Shown: positions 1 through 11,269, counted from the stretch's first letter. The stretch is 64,000 bases of DNA from CAVZLD01 sp963776055 (GCA_963776055.1 CAVZLD010000001.1:186001-250000); one strand, 5' to 3'. Notes: a model not told the origin generated them from the letters alone. Numbers and translations are program-made.

Positions 1-2
1 AT

Positions 3-1045
3 CGACTGCGGGCCGTCACGCAACGCGCCGCCGACGCCGTCCGGCTGAAGCGGGCGAACGTCGATCTGCAGCAGCGGCTGGACGAACGATTCGGTTTCGA
101 GGGGATCATCTACGCCAGCGACAAGATGAAGGCCGTGATCGAGCGCCTGAAGCGGCTCGCACCCACCGACGCCAGCGTCTTGATCACCGGCGAGACCGGG
201 ACCGGCAAGGAACTGGTCGCCCAGGCACTCCACCAGAACAGTCCCCGCAAGAAGAAGCCGTTCGTTGCCCTGAACTGCGCCGCGCTGAGCGAGCATCTGC
301 TGGAAAGCGAACTGTTCGGCCACGTGCGCGGTGCCTACACCGATGCCCAGACCGATCGCGTGGGCCGGTTCGAGTATGCGCACGGCGGGACACTGTTCCT
401 GGACGAAGTCGGCGACATGCCCATGCCGACGCAGATCAAACTGCTGCGCGTGTTGGAAAGTGGCGAAATCGTGCGCGTGGGCGAGAACAAGCCGCTGAAC
501 GTCAATGTCCGCGTGCTGTCGGCCACCAACCGCGACCTGGAGCAGGCGATCGACGAGGGGACCTTTCGCCGCGACCTGTATCACCGGCTGAAAGTCGTCA
601 CGATTGATCTGCCGCCGCTGGCCGAACGGCGAGACGACATCATTCCGCTGAGCGACCATTTCCGCAAGCAGTTTGCCCGACGGCACCACAAGATGGTCCG
701 CGGCATCTCCGGAGCGGCGAGTCGCCGCCTGTTTGCCTACGATTGGCCGGGCAACGTGCGGCAGCTGCGGAACGCGATCGAGAGCATGGTGGTGATCGAT
801 ACCGACGGAACGCTGGACGTCGATGATCTGCCGATGGAGCTGGAATCCGTCGTCGGGTTCCGACGGCGAATCCGGTCGAAGGGCAGGACGGCCTGCCGCT
901 GATCGGCCAGCCGCTGAGCGAGATCGAGCGCTGGGCGATTGAGCAGACGCTGCAGTTGACCGGAGGCAACCGGGAAGAGACGGCGCGGATCCTGGGCATC
1001 GGCGCCCGCACGCTGTATCGCAAGATCAAGGAATACGAGCTGTAA
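3..1045 (+). CDS. Sigma-54-dependent NtrC-family activator, 5' truncated by window edge
   Basis: Enhancer-binding AAA+ activator that remodels sigma-54 RNA polymerase. The frame is open from base 3, so the receiver or sensor domain lies outside the window. Visible motifs are Walker A GETGTGKE (about base 190), the sigma-54 contact loop as GAYTDA instead of GAFTGA (about base 330), Walker B LFLDEVGDMP, and the arginine-finger region FRRDLYHRL. The reading frame shifts near 842-870. The C-terminal Fis-type helix-turn-helix (GGNREETARILGIGARTLYRKIKEYEL) continues in the next frame to the stop at 1043-1045. I read this as one gene with a one-base indel. The N-terminal domain and signal are unknown. 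A separate gene (amt) at the far end of the window has a good sigma-54 promoter, but nothing links the two directly. Confidence 0.88.
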
Positions 1046-1162
1046 TTCAGCGCGTCGATTGCCCATCGTGGCATGCGAACGGGCGGCCGGCAGCGACCCG
1101 ATCCGCGCATCGTCGGCGAAACAGGTTTGTTGGAAACTCCCCAGACGATCAGGATGACCCGC

Positions 1163-3015
1163 ATGAGTTCCGGCTCGTTGCCTCGAATCGAGTCCCTGTC
1201 GGCGAGCGTGGTCAACAAGATCGCCGCCGGAGAGGTGATCGAGCGCCCCGCCAGCGTGGTCAAGGAGTTGCTGGAAAATGCCGTGGACGCGGCGGCCCGC
1301 CAGATCGACGTTGTGCTGGAACAGGGCGGCATGCAACTTGTTCGCGTGACCGACGATGGTTGCGGCATCCCCGCCGATCAACTGCCGTTGGCCGTGGCCA
1401 GTCACGCGACGAGCAAGATTCGGTCGGCCGATGACCTGTTCGCCGTCCACACGCTGGGCTTCCGCGGCGAAGCGCTGGCTTCCATCGCCGAAGTCAGCCA
1501 GCTGCGGATCCGCAGCCGCGTGGGTGACGCCGCCGCGGCGGCCGAAATGACCGTCCGCGGTGGCCAAGCTGGGCGAGGTCGTGCCCTGCGCCGCCGCCCC
1601 GGGCACGACCGTCGAAGTTCGCAATCTGTTCTTCAATACGCCCGTTCGCCGCAAGTTCCTGCGGACCACGCCGACCGAACTGAGTCATGCGACGGAGGCG
1701 TTTCAGCGGATTGCGCTGGCGCATCCGGAACTGCAGTTTCACCTGCGGCACAATCAGCGGTCCGTGTTCCACCTGCCGACCGTTTCCGATTGGCGGCAGC
1801 GGATCGCGGACGTCTTTGGCCAGGAGTTGGCCGATGCGCTGATCTGGGTCGAAAGCGACGACGGCACCCTGCGGTTTCCGGCTACGTGGCCAACCCCAGT
1901 CACAGTCGCAGCCACAACAAGATGCAGTACCTGTTCCTGAACGGGCGGTGCATTCGGGATCGGGCCCTGCAGCATGCCTTGGGAGAAGCCTACCGAGGGT
2001 TGCTGTTGGGGGGCCGTTTTCCGATCTGTTTCTTGCGCTGCGAAATGCCTGCAGAACTGGTCGACGTCAACGTGCATCCGACGAAGCTGGAGGTCCGCTT
2101 TCAGGACGGCGGCCGCGTCTACAGTCAATTGCTGAGCATGTTGCGCAACCGGTTTCTCGCGACCGACCTGACGGTGCACGTGACTCCCCCGACGCCGGAG
2201 GCATCTCCACCGCCGGCTCCGCCGGCGACAGCCGTCGATCCGCAACAGGCCGAAGCCACGCGCCAACGGGTGATCCAGTGGGCACGCGGTGACCTGCCGA
2301 GCGCACCGGACGATCCGCCTCCGCCTGTCCCGCCGCCCGCGACCGCCGCAGACCGTCGCGGTGCCGGATTCTTCGCCCGTTCCGCCGCCGCACGCCGCCC
2401 GGCAGACCGCCTTGCAGGCTCACAATCGGTACCTGGTGACCGCCTCGGAGGAAGGGCTGATGATCATCGATCAGCACGCCCTGCACGAACGGATTCTCTA
2501 CGAACAACTGCGGGAAAAAGTGTTGGCCGGCGAGCTGGAGATGCAGCGACTGCTGGTCCCGCAGCCGGTCGATTTGACGTCCACCGAAGCGGCTGCCGTG
2601 ATGGAACACCAAGCTTTGCTCGGCCGAATTAGGGATTCAGGTGGAGGCGTTCGGCGGTGACACGGTCCTCGTTTCCGGTTATCCCGCCATGTTGGCGAAC
2701 TTGGATCCCGCCGAACTGCTGCAGCAGGTCGCTCAGCAATTGACCGAAGGTGCCCGCCCGCCCGATCGACGTGACCTGTTCGACGAATTGTTGCATATGG
2801 TCTCCTGCAAAGCAGCGATCAAGGCGGGGGATCACCTGTCGACCGAGGAAATCACTGCGCTGCTGGAACACCGGCATCTGGTGCAGGACGCGCACCACTG
2901 TCCGCACGGTCGCCCCACGACGCTGGTTTTCACCCGGGAGGAGCTGGACCGTCGCTTTCAAACGGATTTGATCCGCAGCAAGTGGATCTCGATGCTGGTT
3001 CTGCTGCCAACGTAA
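1163..3015 (+). CDS. mutL: DNA mismatch repair protein MutL (frameshifted)
   Basis: ATPase/endonuclease of methyl-independent mismatch repair. The GHKL ATPase domain is at the N terminus: IAAGEVIERPASVVKELLENAVDA, the DDGCGIP motif and GFRGEALASIAEV. The transducer domain contains NGRCIRDRALQHAL and DVNVHPTKLEVRF. After a proline-rich linker (about 2200-2400) the C-terminal domain shows DQHALHERILYE, matching the DQHA(X2)E(X4)E endonuclease motif, followed by SCKAAIKAGDHL and the CPHGRP motif. This is therefore the nicking-competent MutL type of bacteria lacking MutH. The protein is spread over three frames with breaks near 1550, 1890, 2340 and 2640. I chose the ATG at 1163 because AGGAT lies 6-7 bases upstream; ATG 1154 is the alternative. 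The next gene starts 13 bases after the stop. Confidence 0.93.
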
Positions 3016-3028
3016 GGTTGCAATCGTC

Positions 3029-4717
3029 ATGATTTGCGTATCCATCGGACGCGGGCGACACAAACATGTGATCGCCGAACACGCACACCTCGCCGAAGAG
3101 GGGGCGCAGCTGGTCGAGCTGCGGTTGGACTACATTGCCGGCGAAGTGAACTTGCAACGACTGATCGAGCAGCGTCCCTGTCCGGTGATCGTTACCTGTC
3201 GCCGTGCCGCGGACGGCGGGAAGTGGCACGGTATCGGAAGCAGAACGGCTGATGTTGCTCCGCACGGCAATTGCCGAGGGCGTCGACTATGTCGACTTGG
3301 AGGACGACATCGCCGGCTCGATTCCCCGCTTCGGCAAGACGAAGCGCATCATCAGCCTGCATGACTTCACGAAGACGCCCGAGGACCTCCGCGAGATCCA
3401 TACCCGTCTGGCCGGTCGTCAGGCGGATATCGTCAAGCTCGCCACGATGGCAAATCATCCGCATGATAACGTCCGGATGCTGCAACTGATCGCGCAAAGC
3501 GAGCTGCCCACCGTGGGGATGTGCATGGGGGAAATGGGGACGCCCTCGCGGATTCTGGCCGGCGAAGTTTGGGGCTCCCTTCACCTACGCGACCTTCCAT
3601 CACGAGCGGGCACTGGCGCCTGGGCAGTTGAGCTTCCGCCAGATGATGGACATCTATCCGCTACGAGCAGATCAATGCCCAGACACGCGTTTTCGGCGTC
3701 GATCGCGGATCCGGTTCGGCACGGACTCAGCCCGGTCATTGCACAATGCGGGTTTTCAGGCCAATCGACCAGAATTCGGTCTACCTTCCGTTCCGCGTTC
3801 CGCGGGAACACCTGGCGCAGTTCTTGAAGGACTGTCCCGACTTGGGGATTCACGGTCTGAGTGTCAAGATTCCGCACAAGGAAGCGGTGCTGGAGTTCTG
3901 CACGAAAGTCGATCGAGCGGTCCAGGGAATTGGCGTCGCCAATACGCTGATTCTGCAAGGGGATCAGGTGCTCGGCTACAACACGGAATATCGCGCCGCT
4001 CTGGATAGTCTCGCCTCCGTCCTCCGTCTGTCGCATGGTGAAAAGCCGCTGGCCGGGCACTCCGCGCTCCTGCTGGGAGCCGGCGGAGTCGCGCGGGCGA
4101 TCGCCTTTGGACTGGTCCAGCGTGGTGCGCAGGTGACGGTCGCATCACGCCGATCGCTTCCCGCGCAGGCTTTTCAGAAACAGATCGGCTGCCGCGTGAT
4201 CGATTGGGATAGTCGCCACTCCGTGAACGCGGACGTCCTGGTGAATTGCACGCCGGTGGGAATGCATCCCAACGTCGACGAAACGCCGTTCGACCGGCAC
4301 CATCTGCGGCCGTCGATGACCGTGTTCGACACGGTCTACAACCCCGAACAGACGCTCTTGATCAAGGAAGCTCGGCGACAGAACTGTGTGGTGGTCACCG
4401 GCGTCGATATGTTCGTTCGCCAGGCCTCGCTGCAGTTCCAGTACTTCACCGGGAAACCGGCTCCGGTCGATTTGATGCGGGAAGAGCTGAAACGCACGAT
4501 TGGGCCGGTCCGCTACTCAGGAGGCACGATCTCCCGCGGATTCGGGAAGCGACAGCGCATCCTTCCCACGACAGGAAACGTGACAAGCTCCGATCATGAT
4601 CGCAAGTCTGCTGCTCGTATTCGTCGTCTCGGCTTTTCTGGCGGGTCAGGTGAACCGCGGTATCTACGGGTTGGCTTGGCACCCGAGGCCGATCAGTCCC
4701 TGGTCGCGGTCTTCTGA
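3029..4717 (+). CDS. Bifunctional type I 3-dehydroquinate dehydratase / shikimate dehydrogenase (frameshifted)
   Basis: Catalyses two consecutive shikimate-pathway steps: dehydration of 3-dehydroquinate, then NADPH reduction of 3-dehydroshikimate. The AroD half (about 3029-3690) has ELRLDY, SLHDF with the catalytic His and DIVKLAT with the Schiff-base Lys. The AroE half begins around IADPVRHGLSP (about 3700) and shows LSVKIPHKE with the catalytic Lys, YNTEY, the dinucleotide loop LLLGAGGVARAI and NCTPVGMHP. No stop or start separates the halves, so this is a fusion as in other planctomycetes. Frame changes occur near 3230, 3570 and 3660-3740. The end is uncertain. The open frame runs to 4717, but homology-like sequence stops near 4515, and one shifted frame ends at 4599, overlapping the next ATG as ATGA. 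Confidence 0.88.
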
Positions 4718-5819
4718 ATCGGCTGCCGAGAGGACGTGGATCGATCGCTTGCCGATCCTGGGATGGTGGTTCCTCCGCCGTGAAAGCCACCTGCACGGAC
4801 GCCGAGTTCTGGATTCGGCCGTTGATGATCGAGGCGTTTCTGGCGACCGGGCTGACGCTACTGTACTGGTTCGAGCGGAATCAGGGACTGCTGCCCATCG
4901 GGGCCATTGCCCAGGGCTGGCGGGCCATTCACTTGCAGTTTGGCAGTCACGCCCTGCTGATCCTCCTGATGGCGGTTGCCACCTTCATTGACCTCGACGA
5001 AAAGACAATTCCGGACGAGATCACGTTGCCGGGCACTCTGGCCGGACTCTCCTGGGCCGCGCTGTTTCCGGAGAGCCTGTTGCCGGCCTGGGATAGTCTT
5101 CAGCCACCGATCACTTCCCAGCCGTTGCTGTGGACATTTCCGCAGTCGTGGCCGGCTTTTGCCGATGAACTGGCGGGCCTTGGCTGGGGACTCGCTTGTG
5201 TGGCCGGCTGGTGGTACGCCCTGCTTCCCAAAACGCTATGGTATCGCGGTGGGCTCGTGCGGTTTCTCCGGTACCTGGTCGCCAGCATTCTACGGCACCC
5301 GCATACGATACGAATGACCGGATTGGCTGTGGCCGTGGCCGGTGCCGTCGCCGTTCGCTGGTGGTTGGGAGGTGCGGGCTGGAGGGCTTTGTTGTCGGGC
5401 CTGATCGGACATGGCGGTCGCCGGCACGCTGGTGTGGGTGGTGCGAATCGTCGCTAGCGTCGCCCTGCAACAAGAAGCGATGGGCTTTGGCGACGTAACG
5501 TTAATGGGAATGATCGGGGCCTTCCTGGGTTGGCAACCGGCGGTGATGGCTTTTTTCCTCGCTCCCTTTGCCGGCGTGGTGATTGCACTCGCTCAATGGT
5601 TGACAACCGGGCGCAAAGAGATCGCCTACGGGCCTTTTCTCTGTCAGTGCCACCGCCATGCTGCTCGTCTTCTGGCCGGCAATCTGGAGCGATTGGGGGC
5701 TGCCCCTCTGTTCGATGGGGACGCTCTTGCCAGCCGTGTTGATCGCGGCGCTGGCCCTCCTGGGCGTGATGCTACTGCTCATTCAGCTTCTGAAGTCGGC
5801 TTGGCGCCGATTCGGCTGA
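4596..5819 (+). CDS. Prepilin peptidase, A24 family (frameshifted)
   Basis: Membrane aspartyl protease that removes prepilin leader peptides of type IV pilins or type II secretion pseudopilins. An N-terminal membrane segment (IASLLLVFVVSAFLAG) is followed by the two catalytic motifs: FIDLDEKTIPDEIT (about 4990) and GFGDV (about 5485). The order and spacing fit the A24 peptidase domain, with an unusually long hydrophobic insert of about 150 residues between them. Three frame breaks occur, near 4780, 5410 and 5635. After the last break the frame ends in a clean membrane segment and SAWRRFG, stop 5817-5819. The N-terminal zinc-binding cytoplasmic domain of PilD is not evident; the region reads DRLPILGWWFLRRES, a trace of the PILSW motif without CxxC. 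It follows the aroDE fusion with an overlap or near-overlap. Confidence 0.85.
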
Positions 5820-6148
5820 TGCGGTGACGAAACACCTGCATCACAGCCATCCGCGATAGGGACGCTCTCGGGCCATCGGTGCGGGCAAGCAGATGCCAGC
5901 AAACGCGTCAATTTGACGGTTGTGGGAGGTCTGGTGTCTCTTGGCAGAATTGCGGTATTGGTGGATCTTCGTAGGGTGGGCTGATATCGGCAGGGTGGCG
6001 GTTGCTCTTGTGGCCCAGCGGCACCGGGGGTAGTATCCCGCCGCCAAAACCCCGTTTGCGCTGGGATGACCGCCATGAATTCGCAGCGAAATTGCAGCGA
6101 GGTCGCAGCAGGGCACTGTGTTGGAGACGATTTCCTCCGTTTGAACTG
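5820..6148. other. Intergenic region without recognised gene
   Basis: About 330 bases between the prepilin peptidase stop and the lipoprotein start. An open frame enters the lipoprotein gene from upstream (from about 6002), but it has no signal-like or conserved sequence before the ATG at 6149. I see no convincing terminator, promoter or RNA gene. Confidence 0.5.
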
Positions 6149-7288
6149 ATGACCGAATGCTTCTCCATCGCTGACCGATTCCGCCGTTGTCGCGGATCTC
6201 GTTCCGTCGCAGTTTCGGGATCCGTTCTGTCGTGGAGGTCGTTCAGCTGGCTGGCGGTTGTCCTGCTGGGGCTCACCGGATGCAATCAGGCGCCGCCGCC
6301 CCCGGGATCTCCCTGGTACTATCCGGGGGCTGAGCCACGCGTTGGCTCGACAGGCTCGACAGGCTCGACCGATGCGGCCTACGTGGCCGATCTGCAGCGG
6401 CGCGCCGAGGCGCAGGCGCAATTGGCGGCGGACGAGCAGCTGCGGCTGGAGCAAATGTTAGCGCAGCAGAAAGCCGCCGACGCCGAGTTGCAGGCGATGA
6501 AACAGCAGCAACAATCTGCCGGACAAACGGCGGCCCAGCAGGCGGCCGCGCAGGATGCAGCCCTGGTCGAACGGGCGCGGGAAATCGTAACACAATACGG
6601 CGACTTGGGGGCGCGCGCGAAAGATCTGGACCGGAACAATCAAGATCTGCACACTCAATTGGCGCAGGTGGAACAACGGAGCCTGATTCTGGAGGATCAG
6701 AATTATCTTCTCCGTCAGCGATTGAAGGAGACTTCCGACCTGCTCGCCAACGCACTCCAGTCTTCGCAGCAGAGTGAGCAACGTTTGCAGGCGATCCAGG
6801 CCTCCACCAGTCAACGCCGTGGTGCGACAATCACGGCGAATCGCAGCCTGCCACCCGCCATTACGGCGGTGACGATTGATGGGCTGAACGTTCGGCAGGA
6901 TGGCGAATTGGTGCGGATCGAGTTGTCGTCCGACCAGCTCTTCGAAGCCGATGGCGTAACGCTGCGGCCCGGGGCAGCGGTGCAGCTTGACCAGGTTGCG
7001 AAAGCCATCCTGGAAAACTATCCGCGACAGGTCGTCGGGATTGAAGCTCACACCGATGGGCTCTCCCATAACCCGGCTGTTGGGCAGCATCCCCACCAAT
7101 TGACGGTCACCCAGGCCATGGCCGTGTTCAACTATCTCGGCCAACGATACCGGGTGCTGCCGCAACAGATGTTTATCCTCGGGCACGGTGACAACTTTCC
7201 GCTGGAACCGATGACGACTCCCGCCGGCCAAGCTCGCAACCGTCGCGTAGAGGTCGTGATCTATCCCGACCCGGTCGGATCCCGATAG
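6149..7288 (+). CDS. OmpA-family peptidoglycan-binding lipoprotein with coiled coil
   Basis: Probable cell-envelope lipoprotein tethering membrane and peptidoglycan. A charged N region (FRRCRGSRS) is followed by a hydrophobic stretch ending in LLGLTGC, a lipobox with Cys near residue 49. A proline-rich and Ser/Thr-rich spacer follows. Next comes a long Gln/Ala-rich coiled coil (about residues 75-220) with AQQKAADAELQAM-like heptads. The C-terminal OmpA-like domain (about 255-375) contains FEADGVTLRPGA, GIEAHTDG and NRRVEVVIYPD. The gene is intact. ATG 6149 places the signal sequence correctly; upstream codons in frame add an unlikely extension. Neighbours are the prepilin peptidase and hisH, with no obvious functional link. 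Confidence 0.85.
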   Translation: MTECFSIADRFRRCRGSRSVAVSGSVLSWRSFSWLAVVLLGLTGCNQAPPPPGSPWYYPGAEPRVGSTGSTGSTDAAYVADLQRRAEAQAQLAADEQLRLEQMLAQQKAADAELQAMKQQQQSAGQTAAQQAAAQDAALVERAREIVTQYGDLGARAKDLDRNNQDLHTQLAQVEQRSLILEDQNYLLRQRLKETSDLLANALQSSQQSEQRLQAIQASTSQRRGATITANRSLPPAITAVTIDGLNVRQDGELVRIELSSDQLFEADGVTLRPGAAVQLDQVAKAILENYPRQVVGIEAHTDGLSHNPAVGQHPHQLTVTQAMAVFNYLGQRYRVLPQQMFILGHGDNFPLEPMTTPAGQARNRRVEVVIYPDPVGSR

Positions 7289-7403
7289 CCGGCTGATTCG
7301 GCTACAATGGCGATTTGCGTTTTCTTCCTTGCCGGATCGCTCCACCCGTCTCGACTGTGGGACCCGGTCGAGCTTGCGGTCGCCCACGGATTCTTTGACT
7401 GCC

Positions 7404-8015
7404 ATGATTGCCATCGTCGATTATCAAATGGGGAATTTGCGGAGCGTGCAGAAAGGGTTTGAGCGAGTGGGGCACGCGGCGGTCGTCACGGCGGATCCAG
7501 AGGAGATTCGTCGGGCCGCGAAGGTCGTGCTGCCGGGCGTGGGGGCCTTTGAGGACGCCGCGCACGAGCTGCAGAGCCGCGGATTGGAACAGAGTGTTCG
7601 GGAGGCGATCGAAGCGGGAAAGCCGTTTCTCGGAATCTGTCTTGGGCTGCAATTGCTGTTCGATGTCAGCTACGAGGGGGGGACGCACTCCGGACTGGGG
7701 ATCCTTCCGGGAAAGGTGGTGCGATTCGATATTCCGGCCGAGTATAAAGTCCCCCACATGGGGTGGAATCAGACCCGCATCTGCCAGAAAGCCCCCATCC
7801 TCAAGGGGATCCCCGACGACACGCATTTCTACTTTGTACATTCGTACTACGCGGAGCCGGCTGATCGGTCGTGTGTCGCGCTGGAGACCGATTACGCGGG
7901 GCCATTCTGCGCAATGGTCTGGAGGGACAATCTGTTTGCGACGCAGTTTCATCCCGAGAAGAGTCAGCGGCAGGGGCTGCAGTTGTTGCAGAATTTTGCC
8001 GAGTTGCCGTCCTAG
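7404..8015 (+). CDS. hisH: Imidazole glycerol phosphate synthase, glutaminase subunit
   Basis: Class I glutamine amidotransferase subunit that supplies ammonia to HisF for formation of IGP and AICAR in histidine biosynthesis. The sequence opens MIAIVDYQMGNLRSVQKGF and carries the oxyanion-strand motif LPGVGAF, the nucleophile elbow GICLGLQLLF (catalytic Cys) and the His/Glu pair in FHPEKS. At 203 residues it is normal length and intact. ATG 7404 matches the family N terminus; no Shine-Dalgarno is visible. hisA follows after about 350 bases on the same strand, but hisF is not in the window. A REP-like repeat begins at its stop codon. Confidence 0.95.
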   Translation: MIAIVDYQMGNLRSVQKGFERVGHAAVVTADPEEIRRAAKVVLPGVGAFEDAAHELQSRGLEQSVREAIEAGKPFLGICLGLQLLFDVSYEGGTHSGLGILPGKVVRFDIPAEYKVPHMGWNQTRICQKAPILKGIPDDTHFYFVHSYYAEPADRSCVALETDYAGPFCAMVWRDNLFATQFHPEKSQRQGLQLLQNFAELPS

Positions 8016-8105
8016 TGCGTGTTGCCCGGACATGTAGCGTTCGCGGCGACCGTCTTTTCGGGCAGAAAGGGCGATCCGACGCGACGGGGAAGTGCTCCGC
8101 GCTGT
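8013..8105 (+). repeat. REP-like dispersed repeat, copy A
   Basis: Begins at the hisH stop codon with TAGTGCGTG and continues with GCGTTCGCGGCGACCGTC and GGGCAGAAAGGGCGA. It aligns over about 90 bases with copies at 38249, 43405 (minus strand) and, more weakly, 11463. The first 40 bases can form a hairpin: GCCCGGAC and GTTCGCGGC around a 7-base loop ATGTAGC, with a bulged C. Confidence 0.7.
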
Positions 8106-8363
8106 AGCCTGGGACGGTTGGGGGCTCACAACCGCTCTTCGTCGGACGTCCCGTCCGATGATGGCCCCCTCGATGCACCGTGGGTGTGTCCGCACCCGAC
8201 AAGCCCGGCGCTCGCATTCGTCGCTCGCGATCAGCAACACGGTCAAGGGGCTCCAGGCGTCAGCGGAGCCGGGGCCCGACCGGCTGGCCCTTGTCAGTCT
8301 CTGGGTACTGTGCGATATTGCTCGTTTTTCCCGGCCCATTCGCTCACGATTATGGTCGCCTCC

Positions 8364-9105
8364 ATGCAGATCTGGCCCGCGATTGACATCCGCGGTGGCA
8401 AGTGTGTCCGCCTGCAGCAGGGGGATTATCGACGGGAGACGGTGTTCAGCGAGGACCCGGTCTCCGTGGCCCGTTCCTGGGTTGCGCAGGGCGCCACTTC
8501 GTTACATCTGGTGGACCTGGACGGGGCTCGAGATGGCCGGGTTCTCAACCGAGACGTGATCGCGGCGATCGTTTCCGCCGTGGACGTTCCGTGCCAGTTG
8601 GGTGGCGGAATTCGAGACGAGGCAGCTGTTGAGACGCTGCTCGCGCTGGGCTTGAAGCAGTTGGTGCTGGGAACGCAGGCGCTGCGCGCTCCGGAGTGGT
8701 TTCGGGAGCTGGTCGGGCGGCATCCGAGCCGAATCGTGCTGGGGGTGGACGCCCGGAACGGTTGCGTGGCAACGGAGGGTTGGCTGCAGACGAGTCAGAC
8801 GACGGCCGTGGAACTCGCCAACGAGTTTGCGGACGAGCCGATCGCGGGCATTGTTTACACGGACATCAGTCAGGATGGGATGCTCGCCGGGCCGAATTTC
8901 TCCGCAATGGCCGAGATGAAGCGTGCGATGCGGTGTCGCGGTAATCGCCTCCGGCGGCGTGGCTTCCGTGGACGATGTGCGGCAGTTGGCCCAGCTCGGT
9001 TTGGACGGCTGCATCATTGGCCGCGCACTGTACGAAGGGCGGGTGCGGTTGGCGGAAGCCCTGGATGCGGCCCACGGCGGACAGCCGCCCGGCCCTCCGG
9101 CCTGA
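8364..9105 (+). CDS. hisA: Phosphoribosylformimino-AICAR ribotide isomerase HisA (one frameshift)
   Basis: (Beta-alpha)8-barrel isomerase of histidine biosynthesis that converts ProFAR to PRFAR. It begins MQIWPAIDIRGGKCVRLQQG, with the first catalytic Asp in AIDIRGG. Family motifs VDLDGA, QLGGGIRDE, VLGVDAR and YTDISQDGM (second catalytic Asp) follow. A frame break near 8918-8925 separates this from IASGGVASVDDVRQL and GCIIGRALYEG, both HisA signatures. ATG 8364 gives the family-typical start; ATG 8352 (MVAS) is possible. Bases 8106-8350 upstream show no gene. hisH lies upstream. Confidence 0.94.
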
Positions 9106-9164
9106 CGACGGTGGGTCACGGACCCCAAGGCAACGAGTGAACTCCAGTTTAGAAGGACAAGGGC

Positions 9165-11269
9165 ATGCCAAGAACAAGCGTCGCCGACATTCGGAACGTT
9201 GCTTTTTGTGGTCACGGATCAGCCGGTAAGACGACCCTGCTGGATCGAATCTTGATCAAGACCGGTGCGGCCAACGGACATCCGAGCGTCGATGAGGGGA
9301 CCAGCCTCTGCGACTTCGACGCGGAGGAAAAACACCACAAGTACACGGTCGAGGCCAAGGTGGTGCATTTCCCGCACGCGGGGAAACGATTCCATGCGAT
9401 CGATACGCCCGGCTACCCCGATTTCATCGGGCAGACGATTGGAGCACTCCGCGGCGTGGATACGGCGGCCATCGTGATCAACGCGCAGTCCGGGATCGAG
9501 GTGAACACGCGGCGCGTCTTTGAGGAAGCTGGCAAGGCGGGCGTCGGCCGGATTCTGATCATCAACAAGATGGATGGCGAGAACATCGACTTACCCGGCG
9601 TTGGTCAGCACGATCCAGGACTTGTGGGGACCCGCCTGCGTTCCGCTACTCGTCCCGAAGGGCCATGGCGCGGATTTTCAGGGCGTCGTGAACACGCTGC
9701 AAACCGGACGCCGATTCGTCGGGTGCACTGCTGGTGCCCGAGGAAATTCGTGAGCCGCTGATCGAGTCGATCATCGAAGTCGACGAGGCGGTGATGGAAC
9801 GGTACTTCGAAGGGACGCAGCCGAGCGACGAGGAACTCTCGCAACTGATGGTGCAGCGCGATTGCCCAAGGGTCGCTGATCCCGATCCTCTGCTGCTCGG
9901 GCAAGACCGAAGTCGGCCTCTCCGAACTGCTCGATGCCTTGGCGACCTGTTGCCTGTCGCCGGCGGACCTGCCCCGCAAGGTGACGCAGGATGGCGAGGA
10001 GATCGAGCTGAAGCCGGATCCCGCCGGTCCGCTGTCGGCGTTGGTGTTCAAGACCCGCATCGATCCGTTCGTCCAGAAACTGAGCTTCCTGCGACTCTTC
10101 AGCGGTACGCTCAAGAAAGACCAGGTCGTGAACGCCTCGACCGTCCCGCAAGGGAATCAAGATGGGGCAATTGCTGGAGGTCCAAGCGGCCGAGACGAAC
10201 CCGGTCGAGGAAGCGGGACCGGGAGACATCGTCGCCGTGGCCAAGATGGACGATCTGCACACCGGCACGGTTCTCGGTGAGTTTGCATTGCCCAAGATGC
10301 AGTTTCCCACCCCGATGGTCGGACTGGCCGTGTCGCCCAAAAGTCGCGGAGATGAAACGAAACTCTCCGGCGCACTCGGCAAAGTCGTCGAAGAGGATCC
10401 AACATTCCACCTCGATCGAGACGCGCAGACGAAGGAGATGGTGATCACGGGCATGAGTGAACTGCACCTGTCCGTGGTGCGCGAACGGTTGGCGCGGCGG
10501 GATAAGCTGGAAGTGGACACCAAGGAACCGAAGATCCCGTACCGGGAAACGATTCAGGCGAATGCCGAAGGCAGCTACCGACACAAGAAGCAGTCGGGGG
10601 GCCGAGGCCAGTTTGGCGAAGTCCACCTGCGCATGTACCCGTTGCCCCGCGGGACCGACCTGGAGAAATTCGTCACCAAGGATCGTTTTCCCCAACTGAA
10701 GGACTCCCACTACGACGAGAAGAACAACTTCCTCTGGGTCGATTCGGTCGTCGGCGGCGTGATTCCCGGCAACTTCATGCCGGCCGTCGAAAAGGGATTT
10801 AAGGAACGGTTGTCACGCGGCGTGATCGCCGGCTACCAGGTCCAAGACCTGTGCGTCGAAGTCTTCTTCGGCAAACATCACCCGGTCGACAGCTCGGAGC
10901 AGGCATTCAAGACCGCGGCTTCCATGGCGTTTCGCCAAGTGTTCCAATCGGCCAAACCGAGTCTGCTCGAACCGGTGGTGAAGATGGCGATGACCGTGCC
11001 GGATGACTACGTGGGCGACGTCTACAGCGATATGTCCGGGTCGGCGCGGCCGCGTGCTCGGCAGCGACGCCGCCGGCGGAAACCTGCAAACCGTCCGCGT
11101 CGAGGTGCCGTTGGCCGAGGTGACGACCTATGCCCGGAGCCTGTCGAGTATGACCGGAGGGCAGGGCAGCTACGCGATGGACTTCAGTCATTACGACGTC
11201 GTGCCACCGAACGTCCAGCAGGAGATCCTGGCCAAGGCGAAGCTGGAAGAAGAAGAAGAGGAGGACTAG
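9165..11269 (+). CDS. Elongation factor G-like translational GTPase (EF-G2 type, frameshifted)
   Basis: Five-domain ribosomal translocase-like GTPase. G1 is GHGSAGKTTL rather than the AHIDAGKTT of canonical EF-G. G3 is DTPGYPDF instead of DTPGHVDF and G4 is NKMD, so this is the EF-G-like/EF-G2 lineage and not necessarily the housekeeping factor. Domain IV shows GGRGQFGEVHLRMYPL, and domain V ends with MTGGQGSYAMDFSHYDVVP. The C terminus is a strongly acidic tail EEEEEED. Frame breaks lie near 9597, 9730, 9870, 10150 and 11030. The first is an extra G in a CCCGGCG context, typical of a homopolymer error. AGAAGGA sits about 10 bases before ATG 9165. Confidence 0.9.

Noticed and set aside
737..1669. 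310-codon minus-strand frame over the activator and mutL
   Set aside because: Shadow of two conserved genes in GC-rich sequence.
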